A stretch of 64,000 bases of DNA from an uncultured Lachnoclostridium sp. (lineage in GTDB: Bacteria > Bacillota > Clostridia > Lachnospirales > Lachnospiraceae): contig CAOJBY010000007.1 of the NCBI GenBank assembly GCA_948330435.1, positions 62,001-126,000 on the forward strand. The letters are read 5' to 3'. The notes below the pieces were generated by a model, which saw only the letters and a program-made list of their open reading frames with translations, had not been told where the DNA came from and did not search any database. The position numbers and the translations under genes are program-made. Position 1 is the stretch's first letter. Each line of letters begins with the position of its first letter. This document shows, piece after piece, positions 56,696-64,000 of the stretch.

Positions 56696-58287
56696 GTATC
56701 AAAGAATATAAGAATGCATTTTCTGGGATTGAGCCTTCTAAGGAGCTGCACGACTCTTTGCTTCGTGCAGTTTTGGAAGAGGAGAATACTATGAAAATGG
56801 ATGATAGAGAGAAAAAGCAGATAAGAAAGACAGAGCAGACCAGGCGTACCGGACATACCCGATATGTAAGGCCCAGACTGATTGCGGCCTGTGCGGCGGT
56901 GATGATTCTTTGTGTGTCCATGACGGCAGCGGCGGCATTTGACCTGAATGATATTTTCCAGGGCTTCTTTAAGAAGGAGGTCGCTTCGGAGCAGGGAGGA
57001 AATGAGATGTCGGTGGTGCCCCTGGAGGCGGGAAATGATTTTCTTGCAAGTGCGGGAAATGTGATTCATGAGGAGACCACCGGGAACGGCCTTAAGCTGA
57101 CTCTGCGGGGAACAGTGGGGGACGGGAATGTCCTCTATGCGGCCCTGGATGTGGAGACGGTGGACGGAAGTCCTTTTACCGCAGAGCAGGAGGGCAGCGT
57201 GCAGTCTTACCGGTTTGAGGAAGTTATGCTTGAGGGCGAAGGCATCGGAGGCGGTGAGCTGAACCGGATTTATTGCGGACTGGAACGGATTGACGATGGC
57301 AGCGTGCCAGGCAGGGCAACCTTTTTGATGTCGGAGATGTTTGAGAATGACATGAAGTGCAAGGAGATCAAGATGTCTCTGCGGAACCTGATGACGGAGA
57401 GCAATGAGATCATTGATATGGGCATGGACAAAACCATATGGGAGCTGATGCAGGAATTTGAGCCTCTTAAGATTCGGGAAGCCAGGGAAAATGCCGGTTT
57501 GATAATAAACAGTTACAGCACCGAGGAGGATGCCGAAGGAAATGTGAATGCTCATGAGAGCTTTATGGTGGAAAAAACCGATAAGAGACTTTCCTTTTCC
57601 TCCAAATACCCGGAAGCACGTATTTCCAATATGGGTATCTATAAAGGGCAGTATGAGGACAATCTGATTGTCAACCTGGATCTTGGGGGAGAGTTTGACT
57701 GGGATCTCCTGGATCAGAAGTCCCTGATTGTAATGGATCGCCGTACCGGGCAGGTGATCAACGGAAGTTCGGGAGCTCTGGCCATCGGAAACGGAGCCGA
57801 GGAGGATTATTTCCCGGGCATGGAAGGCCAGGCGGATATTGTGGGAGATGATTACGTTTCCTGTCGTTATTGCTTTAACGATATCAGTGAAAACCAGGCG
57901 AAAAATGCGGTCTTTGCCCTGGGCGGCGACGGCTCCTATGAGGAATTGTTTGATGGCGAGTGGAGCTTGAGTTTTACCGTGGACTATGAGGACACCATGC
58001 AGACCTGGGAACTTAAGGAAAAGGCTGTGGTTGGGAATGTGGAAGTTAAAAAAGTTCAGATTTCTCCTGTGTCTGCCGTAGTGGAATTCGACACATTGTC
58101 GGATGAGAAAGCGGAGCTTGAGGATGTTTTCTTGAAGCTGAAAGACGGAAACCAGGTGGAATGTAACGCTATGAGTCAGGACTGGGATGAGAATGGCGGA
58201 GCATCCTGCAGGGTCATCTGGAAGAGCGTGGTGGAACTGGGTGAGATTGAAAGCATTGTCGTGAATGGAACGGAGATTAAGCTGTAG
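56692..58287 (+). CDS. DUF4179 membrane protein, probable anti-sigma factor
   Basis: A 531-residue single-pass protein. Cytoplasmic part of about 60 residues (YKNAFSGIEPSKELHDSLLRA, the likely sigma-binding helix region), membrane helix at about residues 64-85, then an extracellular region of more than 400 residues with a DUF4179 domain followed by an immunoglobulin-like domain (DUF5643 type). It is translationally coupled to the sigma gene by ATGA. By analogy with sigma/DUF4179 pairs in Firmicutes, it holds the sigma factor at the membrane until an external signal arrives; the signal is unknown. Confidence 0.87.
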   Translation: MSIKEYKNAFSGIEPSKELHDSLLRAVLEEENTMKMDDREKKQIRKTEQTRRTGHTRYVRPRLIAACAAVMILCVSMTAAAAFDLNDIFQGFFKKEVASEQGGNEMSVVPLEAGNDFLASAGNVIHEETTGNGLKLTLRGTVGDGNVLYAALDVETVDGSPFTAEQEGSVQSYRFEEVMLEGEGIGGGELNRIYCGLERIDDGSVPGRATFLMSEMFENDMKCKEIKMSLRNLMTESNEIIDMGMDKTIWELMQEFEPLKIREARENAGLIINSYSTEEDAEGNVNAHESFMVEKTDKRLSFSSKYPEARISNMGIYKGQYEDNLIVNLDLGGEFDWDLLDQKSLIVMDRRTGQVINGSSGALAIGNGAEEDYFPGMEGQADIVGDDYVSCRYCFNDISENQAKNAVFALGGDGSYEELFDGEWSLSFTVDYEDTMQTWELKEKAVVGNVEVKKVQISPVSAVVEFDTLSDEKAELEDVFLKLKDGNQVECNAMSQDWDENGGASCRVIWKSVVELGEIESIVVNGTEIKL

Positions 58288-58372
58288 GGATGTGCAGTGG
58301 CAAGAGTTTATAATTTTATTCAGGACTCTGTTTTTTAAGATGACCCATTGAAGATGGGAAGAGAGTAATGGG

Positions 58373-58410
58373 AAACATCCGACAGTTTGTATGATTGTCG
58401 GATGTTTTTT
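58373..58410 (+). terminator. Rho-independent terminator
   Basis: AAACATCCGACA / TGTCGGATGTTT, perfect 12-bp stem, 11-base loop, TTTTTT tail. Confidence 0.93.
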
Positions 58411-58509
58411 CGTGGAATATAATGGGGACAAGGTAGATAAATACAGTGTGTTATGGATTGTTAAATTATCTACAAAATAATACCTAACTAAGAAAGGGGA
58501 AGTTTCGAA

Positions 58510-60198
58510 ATGGGATTCAAATCAGACATCGAAATTGCACAGGAGACAGTCATGCAGCCGATCACAGAGATTGCGGCAAAGGCAGGAATTGACGACAAGT
58601 ATCTGGAGCAGTATGGAAAGTACAAAGCAAAGATTGACTACAATCTGCTCAAAGAGACCAATGCGGAGGATGGAAAGCTGATTCTGGTAACGGCCATCAA
58701 CCCTACCCCGGCAGGAGAAGGCAAGACCACCACAACCGTAGGTCTGGCAGACGGTATGCAGAAGCTTGGCAAGAAGGTTATGGTAGCTCTTCGTGAGCCG
58801 TCCCTTGGACCTGTATTCGGTGTAAAGGGCGGAGCAGCAGGCGGCGGCTATGCACAGGTAGTTCCCATGGAGGACATCAACCTTCACTTTACCGGCGACT
58901 TCCACGCAATCGGTGCGGCAAACAACCTGTTGGCAGCTATGATCGACAACCACATTTTCCAGGGCAACGCACTGAACATTGACCCCAGAAAGATTACTTG
59001 GAGAAGATGCGTGGATATGAACGACCGTCAGCTCCGTAACGTAGTGGACGGCCTTGGCGGAAGAACCAACGGCATGCCCAGAGAGGACGGCTACGACATT
59101 ACGGTTGCTTCCGAGATTATGGCAGTTCTGTGTCTGGCAAATGACATCACAGACCTGAAAGAAAGACTTGCAAGAATCATCATCGGTTATACATATGGAA
59201 AGGTTTCTGAGCAGAAGCCCGTAACCGCAGGCGATCTGAACGCACAGGGTGCTATGGCGGCTCTTCTTAAGGATGCCTTAAAGCCCAACCTGGTACAGAC
59301 CTTAGAGCATGTACCGGCTATCGTTCACGGCGGACCTTTCGCAAATATCGCTCACGGATGTAACTCTGTAACAGCTACCAAGATGGCTATGAAGCTGGCT
59401 GACTACACCATCACAGAGGCAGGCTTCGGTGCGGACCTTGGTGCTGAGAAGTTCCTGGATATCAAGTGCCGTATGGCAGGACTGAAACCCAACGCAGTGG
59501 TTATCGTTGCTACGGTTCGTGCTCTTAAGTACAACGGCGGCGTTCCCAAGGCAGATCTCAACAATGAGAATCTGGAAGCTCTGGAGAAGGGACTTCCGAA
59601 CCTGCTGAAGCATGTAAGCAATATCAAAGATGTATACAAGCTTCCCTGTGTGGTTGCCATCAATGCATTCCCGACAGATACCAAGGCCGAGCTTGACCTG
59701 GTAGAGAGCAAGTGTAAGGAGCTTGGCGTAAACGTTGCTCTGTCCGAGGTTTGGGCAAAGGGCGGCGAAGGCGGCGTGAAGCTTGCCGAGGAAGTAATCC
59801 GTCTGGTTGAGGAGCCCAACGACTTTACGTTCTCCTATGAGCTTGAGGGTACCAGCATTGAGGATAAGCTGAATGCAATCGTTCAGAAGATTTACGGCGG
59901 TTCCCGTGCGGTTTTGACTGCCAATGCTCAGAAGCAGGCCAAGGAGCTTGAGGCACTTGGATTTGGAAGCTGCCCCATCTGCGTGGCAAAGACCCAGTAC
60001 AGCTTAACCGACGATCAGACCAAGCTGGGTGCTCCCAAGGATTTCGAGGTTACCGTTCGCAACCTGAAGATTTCCGCAGGTGCAGGCTTTATCGTAGCTC
60101 TGACCGGCGAGATCATGACCATGCCCGGACTTCCCAAGGTTCCGGCAGCAGAGCGTATCGACGTAGACGAGACCGGCAAGATTTCCGGATTGTTCTAA
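58510..60198 (+). CDS. fhs: Formate--tetrahydrofolate ligase
   Basis: A 562-residue ATP-dependent enzyme that forms 10-formyl-THF, the entry of formate into the methyl branch of the Wood-Ljungdahl pathway or into purine synthesis. P-loop TPAGEGKTTTTVGLADG; LREPSLGPVFGVKGGAAGGG and PMEDINLHFTGDFHAI are family signatures. Normal length. GAAAGGGGAAG upstream. Its codon use is visibly more biased (many GCA, AAG, CTG, ACC) than its neighbours, as expected for a highly expressed gene. Followed by fchA and folD. Confidence 0.98.
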   Translation: MGFKSDIEIAQETVMQPITEIAAKAGIDDKYLEQYGKYKAKIDYNLLKETNAEDGKLILVTAINPTPAGEGKTTTTVGLADGMQKLGKKVMVALREPSLGPVFGVKGGAAGGGYAQVVPMEDINLHFTGDFHAIGAANNLLAAMIDNHIFQGNALNIDPRKITWRRCVDMNDRQLRNVVDGLGGRTNGMPREDGYDITVASEIMAVLCLANDITDLKERLARIIIGYTYGKVSEQKPVTAGDLNAQGAMAALLKDALKPNLVQTLEHVPAIVHGGPFANIAHGCNSVTATKMAMKLADYTITEAGFGADLGAEKFLDIKCRMAGLKPNAVVIVATVRALKYNGGVPKADLNNENLEALEKGLPNLLKHVSNIKDVYKLPCVVAINAFPTDTKAELDLVESKCKELGVNVALSEVWAKGGEGGVKLAEEVIRLVEEPNDFTFSYELEGTSIEDKLNAIVQKIYGGSRAVLTANAQKQAKELEALGFGSCPICVAKTQYSLTDDQTKLGAPKDFEVTVRNLKISAGAGFIVALTGEIMTMPGLPKVPAAERIDVDETGKISGLF

Positions 60199-60307
60199 GC
60201 GAATCTGTTATCACTGTTATAAACCTATAAAGAACACAGTCGGGAAGGACCCTTACAGGCCCTTCCTGCTTGTGGGTAAAGCAAATTTTTGGAATAGGAG
60301 AGAGAGA

Positions 60308-60937
60308 ATGGGATTTTCAACCAGCAAATGTGATGAATTTGTAGAGGTTCTGGCATCCAAGGCTCCCGTACCGGGCGGCGGCGGAGCTTCCGCACTGGTA
60401 GCGGCAGTCGGTACGGCACTTGGCAATATGGTAGGAAGCCTTACCGTAGGAAAGAAAAAATATGCGGACGTTGAGGAAGAAATGTACGCTTTAAAGGAAA
60501 AGGCGACCGCCCTCCAGGCAGATTTCCTGCGTCTGATCGATCGTGACGCAGAAGTATTCGAGCCGTTGTCCAAGGCTTACGGTATGCCAAGAGAGACGGA
60601 GGAGGAAAAGGCAGAGAAAGCCCGTGTGATGGCTATTGTTCTCAAGGATGCCTGCTCCGTTCCTATGGAGATTATGGAGAAGTGCTGCGAGGCCATTGAT
60701 TTAATTGTTGAGTTTGCGGCAAAAGGTTCTGCTCTGGCAATCAGCGATGCAGGCGTAGGCGTTGCATTCTGCAAGGCTGCTCTTCTGGGTGCCTCCCTCA
60801 ATGTGTTTATCAATACAAAGTCTATGGCGGACAAAGAGTATGCGGCAGAGCTGAATGCAAAGGCAGACGCCATGATTGAGAAGTATACGAAGATTGCGGA
60901 TGAAGTATTTGCAAGCGTAAACGGCAGACTGAGATAG
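60308..60937 (+). CDS. fchA: Methenyl-THF cyclohydrolase / formimido-THF cyclodeaminase
   Basis: A 209-residue all-helical FTCD_C family enzyme. VPGGGGASALVAAVGTALGN is the signature (about residues 20-40). In acetogens and glycine/purine fermenters FchA converts methenyl-THF or formimino-THF and sits next to fhs and folD, as here. The start at 60308 follows AGGAGAGAGAG; the longer frame from 60272 is not supported. A GGAAGG/CCTTCC hairpin without T-run lies in the gap after fhs. Confidence 0.95.
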   Translation: MGFSTSKCDEFVEVLASKAPVPGGGGASALVAAVGTALGNMVGSLTVGKKKYADVEEEMYALKEKATALQADFLRLIDRDAEVFEPLSKAYGMPRETEEEKAEKARVMAIVLKDACSVPMEIMEKCCEAIDLIVEFAAKGSALAISDAGVGVAFCKAALLGASLNVFINTKSMADKEYAAELNAKADAMIEKYTKIADEVFASVNGRLR

Positions 60938-60962
60938 TTTGGATATTACGGGACTGGAATCA

Positions 60963-61054
60963 GTAATGCCTCGTGCAGTGCCAGAAGAATTTACAGGCAC
61001 ATGCTACTGTGACTGGAAATTCTTCTAGATAAAGGGTACTGTTAGAGGCATTAC
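60963..61054 (+). promoter_or_regulatory. Nested hairpin leader before folD (candidate cis-regulatory RNA)
   Basis: Outer perfect 10-bp stem GTAATGCCTC (60963) / GAGGCATTAC (61045). Inside it another perfect 10-bp stem AGAAGAATTT (60983) / AAATTCTTCT (61017), enclosing ACAG/CTGT. Unpaired segments of 10 and 18 nt separate the two stems. GTGCC (60978) can also pair with GGCAC (60996), which competes with the inner stem. The folD ribosome binding site follows 14 nt after the outer stem. There is no T-run. Confidence 0.65.
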
Positions 61055-61080
61055 GGAACTTTAAATAGGAGATTGGAATA

Positions 61081-61932
61081 ATGGCAAAACAGTTATTAGG
61101 AAAAGAAGTAACTGCTGCTCTGAACGAGAGAATTAAAGCAGATGTAGCGGCATTAAAAGAAAAGGGAGTAAATCCTACCCTGGGAATTATCCGTGTAGGT
61201 GAGAGACCGGATGACCTTTCTTATGAGAGAGGTGCAACCAAACGCTGCGAGACCCTGGGCGTAGAGTTCAAGAAATACCTGCTTCCCGCAGAGGTAACAC
61301 AGGAAGAGCTTCTGAAAGTGATTGAGGAAGTGAACAACGACGACAACATCCACGGCGTATTGATGTTCCGTCCTCTGCCCAAGCATATTGATCAGACGGT
61401 TGTCGAAAATGCACTGTCTGCTGAGAAAGACGTAGACTGCCAGACAGACGCATCCCTGACGGGTGTATTTACCGGCAAGCAGATCGGCTTCCCGCCCTGT
61501 ACGCCCCAGGCTTGTATGGAGATTCTGGATCACTACGGAATCGACTGCACAGGCAAGAAAGCAGTTGTGATTGGCCGCTCTCTGGTAGTAGGAAAGCCCG
61601 CAGCCATGATGCTGATTAAGAAGAATGCTACCGTAACTATCTGCCATACGAGAACAAAGGATATGCCCAGTGTAACCCGTGAGGCGGAGATCCTCATTGT
61701 CGCAGCCGGACGTGCAGGCGTGGTAGGCAAGGAATATGTATCCCCGGGCCAGACTGTGATTGATGTTGGAATCAATGTGAATGAGGAAGGCAAGCTCTGC
61801 GGCGACGTGGCTTATGCAGAGGTAGAGCCTATCGTAGAAGCCATCACTCCCGTACCGGGCGGTGTTGGAAGCGTAACCACCTCCGTATTGGTAGGTCATG
61901 TAGTAGAAGCTGCTAAGAGAAAATATCTATAG
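61081..61932 (+). CDS. folD: Bifunctional methylene-THF dehydrogenase / methenyl-THF cyclohydrolase
   Basis: A 283-residue enzyme. The active-site Lys region YERGATKRCETLGV deviates slightly from the usual Y-x-x-x-K-x-K (Tyr-x-x-x-Ala-x-x-Lys here). GVLMFRPLPKHID, DVDCQTDASLTGVFTG, VIGRSLVVGKPAAMML (dinucleotide site) and PVPGGVGSVTTSVL are present. The PLP of the common GVLVQLPLP is here RPLP. With fhs and fchA it completes formate to methylene-THF; with a separate fchA, FolD may act mainly as dehydrogenase. TAGGAG lies 8 nt before the ATG, after the nested hairpin. Confidence 0.95.
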   Translation: MAKQLLGKEVTAALNERIKADVAALKEKGVNPTLGIIRVGERPDDLSYERGATKRCETLGVEFKKYLLPAEVTQEELLKVIEEVNNDDNIHGVLMFRPLPKHIDQTVVENALSAEKDVDCQTDASLTGVFTGKQIGFPPCTPQACMEILDHYGIDCTGKKAVVIGRSLVVGKPAAMMLIKKNATVTICHTRTKDMPSVTREAEILIVAAGRAGVVGKEYVSPGQTVIDVGINVNEEGKLCGDVAYAEVEPIVEAITPVPGGVGSVTTSVLVGHVVEAAKRKYL

Positions 61933-62002
61933 GTAAAGTCTAAAGCAGCCCATGAAAATCAGGGTTGATAGGTGAAAGTTAAAGCCATTCATAAAAATGA
62001 AA

Positions 62003-62053
62003 GAGGGTCTGGAATGCTCCAAATGTAATTGGAAAATTCCGGACCCTTTATTT
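62003..62053 (+). terminator. Rho-independent terminator of the folate genes
   Basis: GGGTCTGGAAT / ATTCCGGACCC with inner TCCAA/TTGGA pairing and TTTATTT tail. Confidence 0.9.
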
Positions 62054-62139
62054 CATACAGGAATGAGAGAAAGCACATGAACTTAGTAAAGTGCATAGGC
62101 TTTCAAGGTGAACGTCATCCTTTGTGTGTCAAGTGATAC

Positions 62140-63093
62140 TTATTCTTTCATGATGGCATCCTCTTCCCGCATGGTATCCCAAAAGGCCTGTAGAGCAGCC
62201 TGTTGTTTCTCATTTAGCTTCCTGGGAACCTCTACTTGCAGCGTTACATACAGATCGCCCCGGTTCCCGATCTTTGGCGGCATCCACAGGCCCTGACCGG
62301 CCAGGCGGATACGGGCACCGTTTCTGGTTCCGGGTTCCAGCCGGTATTTCGTCATACCCTCAATGGTAGGAATCTCGATTTCCCCTCCTAGTGCCATGGC
62401 CATATAACTGACCTGCTGTACGGAATAGAGATGATAATTTTTCCGTTCAAAGCCTTTTTGATCTTTTAGCAGGACAATGACTATGATATTTTCCGGAAAG
62501 CTGCTTTCCTCTTCCTCACAAAGCACGTCAGCCAGAGGATAAAAGCATCTTTCATAGGTTCTGGCAGGTATTCGCACTTTCGCCTGCTGCTTTCGCTCTA
62601 CATACCCCTTACCATGACATACATGGCATTTCGACGAGTCTGCGTCCTGCTTGCCGCCGCATGAGCTGCAGGATTCCTTTAAAGGAACCTCGACGGATTT
62701 TACGGCTCCGGTGAATATTTCCTGATAGGACATTTTGACTGCCACACGTATGCTGTGGGGAGGTGGCTCGTCCTCGCTGTCTTTTTTTGTCTGGCAGGCA
62801 CCGCAGTGGCCGTTTTCCCTGCTGTAGTCCTCATCCTCCTGCCATGTATGCCTGCTTGCTTGACCGGCGTATTTGCGGTAAGCGGAATGCCCCCAGGAAT
62901 CGTATTGTTTCCTGCTTTCCTCATCAGATAAAACCTGATAAGCTTCTGAAATCTGCTGAAATTGTTCCTTGGATTCCTCGGAATGGTGATTGGCATCGGG
63001 ATGAAACTTTTTTACCAGATTTCGATAGGCATGTTTGATTTCTTCCTGAGTAGCGTCTCGTTTTACGCCTAATATTTCATAATAGTTTTTCAA
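62140..63093 (-). CDS. DnaJ-like J-domain protein with a reduced zinc region
   Basis: A 317-residue co-chaperone-like protein. The J domain is residues 3-66 with HPD at 31-33. Instead of a Gly/Phe-rich segment, a charged stretch of about 50 residues with HCGACQ follows. The zinc region has only two CxxC units (CSSCGG and CHVCHGKG) where DnaJ has four CxxCxGxG. The C-terminal substrate-binding domain is present (EIEIPTIEGMTKYRLEPGTR, LAGQGLWMPP, GDLYVTLQVEVP). No ATG fits; a TTG at 63093 after GGAAAGGAAATTCG begins exactly at the J domain and is taken as the start. It is a DnaJ paralogue rather than the main DnaJ. Confidence 0.88.
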   Translation of the reverse strand: MKNYYEILGVKRDATQEEIKHAYRNLVKKFHPDANHHSEESKEQFQQISEAYQVLSDEESRKQYDSWGHSAYRKYAGQASRHTWQEDEDYSRENGHCGACQTKKDSEDEPPPHSIRVAVKMSYQEIFTGAVKSVEVPLKESCSSCGGKQDADSSKCHVCHGKGYVERKQQAKVRIPARTYERCFYPLADVLCEEEESSFPENIIVIVLLKDQKGFERKNYHLYSVQQVSYMAMALGGEIEIPTIEGMTKYRLEPGTRNGARIRLAGQGLWMPPKIGNRGDLYVTLQVEVPRKLNEKQQAALQAFWDTMREEDAIMKE

Positions 63094-63214
63094 CGAATTT
63101 CCTTTCCTGTGAAAAAATATGGTAAAGACCATTGTGTCAGTAATCAAATGGTATCACATATTCTTATTCTGTACAAGTTTTCCGGTGAATGCGATAGCGG
63201 AATGTAAGCGGAAT

Positions 63215-63263
63215 AAAAAAGCAAGAAAAGATTTAACATTTTTAAATCTTTTCTTGCTTTTTT
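63215..63263. repeat. Perfect 22-bp hairpin between divergent genes
   Basis: AAAAAAGCAAGAAAAG-ATTTAA and its exact reverse complement around a five-base loop, with an A-run on one side and a T-run on the other, so it could end transcripts in either direction. It lies upstream of both the DnaJ-like gene and the ECF sigma gene, an odd place for a terminator. Confidence 0.85.
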
Positions 63264-63350
63264 TCCGTTATAGTAGATGTAAGACGTTTTACAAGGGGAT
63301 TTTCGCAAACCTGTGTACAGGAAAAGGTTCCCCAAAGGAGGAGATCGGAA

Positions 63351-63872
63351 CTGAAAGACAGCGAGCTGATAAAGAGAATCAAACAGGGTGAGACGGAACT
63401 TCTGGATGTTCTGATAGAGGGGCACTATGACGGAATCTACCGATTTTGCTATTACAAGCTCGGAGACCGGGAGGCGGCCTATGACTGTGCCCAGGAGACG
63501 TTCCTTAATCTTCTCCGGTATCTGGACACTTATGTGGAGCAGAAGAAGTTTAAGGCATACCTGTACCGGATTGCGGGAAATGTGTGTATGGATTGGTTTC
63601 GGAAGAATTCTGTGCAGTTTGCAGGGGAGGAGCTGCTTGCGACGATTCAAAAGGAGGACTCGGAGCTTAAAAGAGTGGAACTGTCGGATGAGATCCTGCG
63701 GGCACTAAAGGTACTTTCTCCGGCCCAGAAAGATGTGATAATCCTGCATTTCTTTTATGGTTTTAAGCTTCGGGAGATTGCGGACATTACCAATGTACCC
63801 ATGTCCACGGTAAAGTCCCGGCTGAAGCAGGGGATGGATAAGCTGAAAGCTTATATGGAAAGATCCGGGTGA
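63351..63872 (+). CDS. ECF-type sigma factor with probable CTG start
   Basis: The frame is open far upstream and encodes a full two-domain ECF sigma of 173 residues only if read from CTG at 63351 (residues KDSELIKRIKQGETELLDVL follow). AAAGGAGGAG is placed 7-8 nt before that CTG. No ATG, GTG or TTG occurs in this frame between about 63267 and the GTG at 63534, and starting at 63534 would remove region 2. Region 2: YDGIYRFCYYKLGDREAAYD, then CAQETFLNLLRYL. Region 4: LSPAQKDVIILHFFYGFKLR and EIADITNVPMSTVKSRLKQG. A probable partner gene begins 35 bases later. Confidence 0.88.
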   Translation: MKDSELIKRIKQGETELLDVLIEGHYDGIYRFCYYKLGDREAAYDCAQETFLNLLRYLDTYVEQKKFKAYLYRIAGNVCMDWFRKNSVQFAGEELLATIQKEDSELKRVELSDEILRALKVLSPAQKDVIILHFFYGFKLREIADITNVPMSTVKSRLKQGMDKLKAYMERSG

Positions 63873-63906
63873 CAAATATTGCGGAATTTTAAATAGGAGG
63901 ATGGCG

Positions 63907-64000
63907 TTGGAGAGACAAAGAAATAGAGCAATCAACAGAAAGCAGGAAGAAGAACTTAGAGCTTTCTTTGGAAAAGCCAGGCAGCCGGATATTGATGAAG
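63907..64000 (+). CDS. Start of a gene after the ECF sigma factor (runs off window), possible anti-sigma
   Basis: An open frame continues to the window end. An ATG at 63901 touches the AGGAGG ribosome binding site directly, while TTG at 63907 has 6-nt spacing, so TTG is the more likely start. The visible 31 residues are highly charged (ERQRNRAINRKQEEELRAFF and on). Position after an ECF sigma gene suggests an anti-sigma factor or other partner, but nothing in the visible part proves it. Confidence 0.6.
   Translation, partial: MERQRNRAINRKQEEELRAFFGKARQPDIDE

Noticed and set aside
56542..58431. A 629-codon open frame on the minus strand
   Set aside because: It lies antisense to the ECF sigma/DUF4179 genes, has no ribosome binding site or recognisable domain, and its length is a by-product of codon bias on the other strand.
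60242..60268. Terminator between fhs and fchA
   Set aside because: The GGAAGG/CCTTCC hairpin is not followed by T residues, so it is more likely a processing hairpin or chance.
61153..61899. A 248-codon minus-strand frame
   Set aside because: Antisense to folD; no start signal or domain.
1..64000. Prophage, integrative element or insertion sequence
   Set aside because: No integrase, transposase, relaxase, capsid or tail gene was found; the only accessory-looking region is 28470-30154.

Overview
The window looks like a chromosomal segment of a Gram-positive anaerobe of class Clostridia, most likely family Lachnospiraceae. The grounds are DUF5688, DUF1292 and YlmC/YmxH-type proteins, GGAGG ribosome binding sites almost everywhere, lipoproteins with Gram-positive lipoboxes, LuxS, NrdR, CarD, and a complete fhs-fchA-folD one-carbon set. 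No rRNA, transposase, integrase, phage structural gene or CRISPR array was seen. One tRNA gene is present.

Layout. 1-6.7 kb: tail of a proline-rich protein, cardiolipin synthase, a CBS-pair protein, gltX, a UvrD/Rep-type helicase and an MgtC-family membrane protein. 6.7-15.5 kb: a YlmC-type PRC-barrel protein, an orphan solute-binding lipoprotein beside a chemotaxis receptor, nrdR, a DMT-transporter/YqeG-phosphatase fusion, an M24 peptidase, an FGGY kinase and efp. 15.5-24.7 kb: tRNA-Arg(CCG), DUF5688, an SH3-domain surface protein, a cytoplasmic ParB-like/BMP fusion with a phosphoesterase, prs, a DUF1622/HAD pair, and a divergent Rrf2 regulator/cysK pair. 24.8-28.4 kb: an amino-acid permease, an M18 aminopeptidase and a GntR/FCD regulator, with a perfect inverted repeat over the permease start. 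28.4-30.2 kb: an AT-rich accessory patch with an XRE repressor, a 53-residue ribbon-helix-helix protein next to iterated operator-like repeats, and two unknown genes. 30.2-32.6 kb: GH3 hydrolase, CarD and DUF1292.

32.8-42.8 kb is a sugar uptake and sensing locus: RbsA-, RbsC- and RbsB-like ABC parts, then a YesM-type kinase, a YesN-type AraC response regulator and a second binding lipoprotein (the arrangement of LytS/YesN/XylFII three-component systems), then a convergent soluble hybrid kinase. 43-48.7 kb holds a corrinoid protein without a methyltransferase, a DUF218 protein, an unknown charged protein, luxS, a long structured leader in front of mgtE, and trpS. 48.8-56 kb is nucleoside salvage: Crp/Fnr regulator, nucleoside hydrolase, BMP lipoprotein, ATPase, two permeases and an RpiB isomerase, closed by a perfect 37-bp inverted repeat. 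56.1-58.3 kb is an ECF sigma factor with a DUF4179 (anti-sigma-like) partner. 58.5-62 kb is fhs, fchA and folD, with a nested hairpin before folD. 62.1-64 kb has a short DnaJ-like protein and a second ECF sigma gene that seems to start at CTG.

The most interesting unexplained items are an 18-bp motif repeated in front of three unrelated genes, the mgtE and folD leaders, the 37-bp inverted repeat, the cytoplasmic ParB-like/BMP fusion, the DMT-YqeG fusion, and the small RHH regulator with its iterons. Start codons were often moved from the longest reading frame to the position supported by a Shine-Dalgarno sequence; each case is stated.
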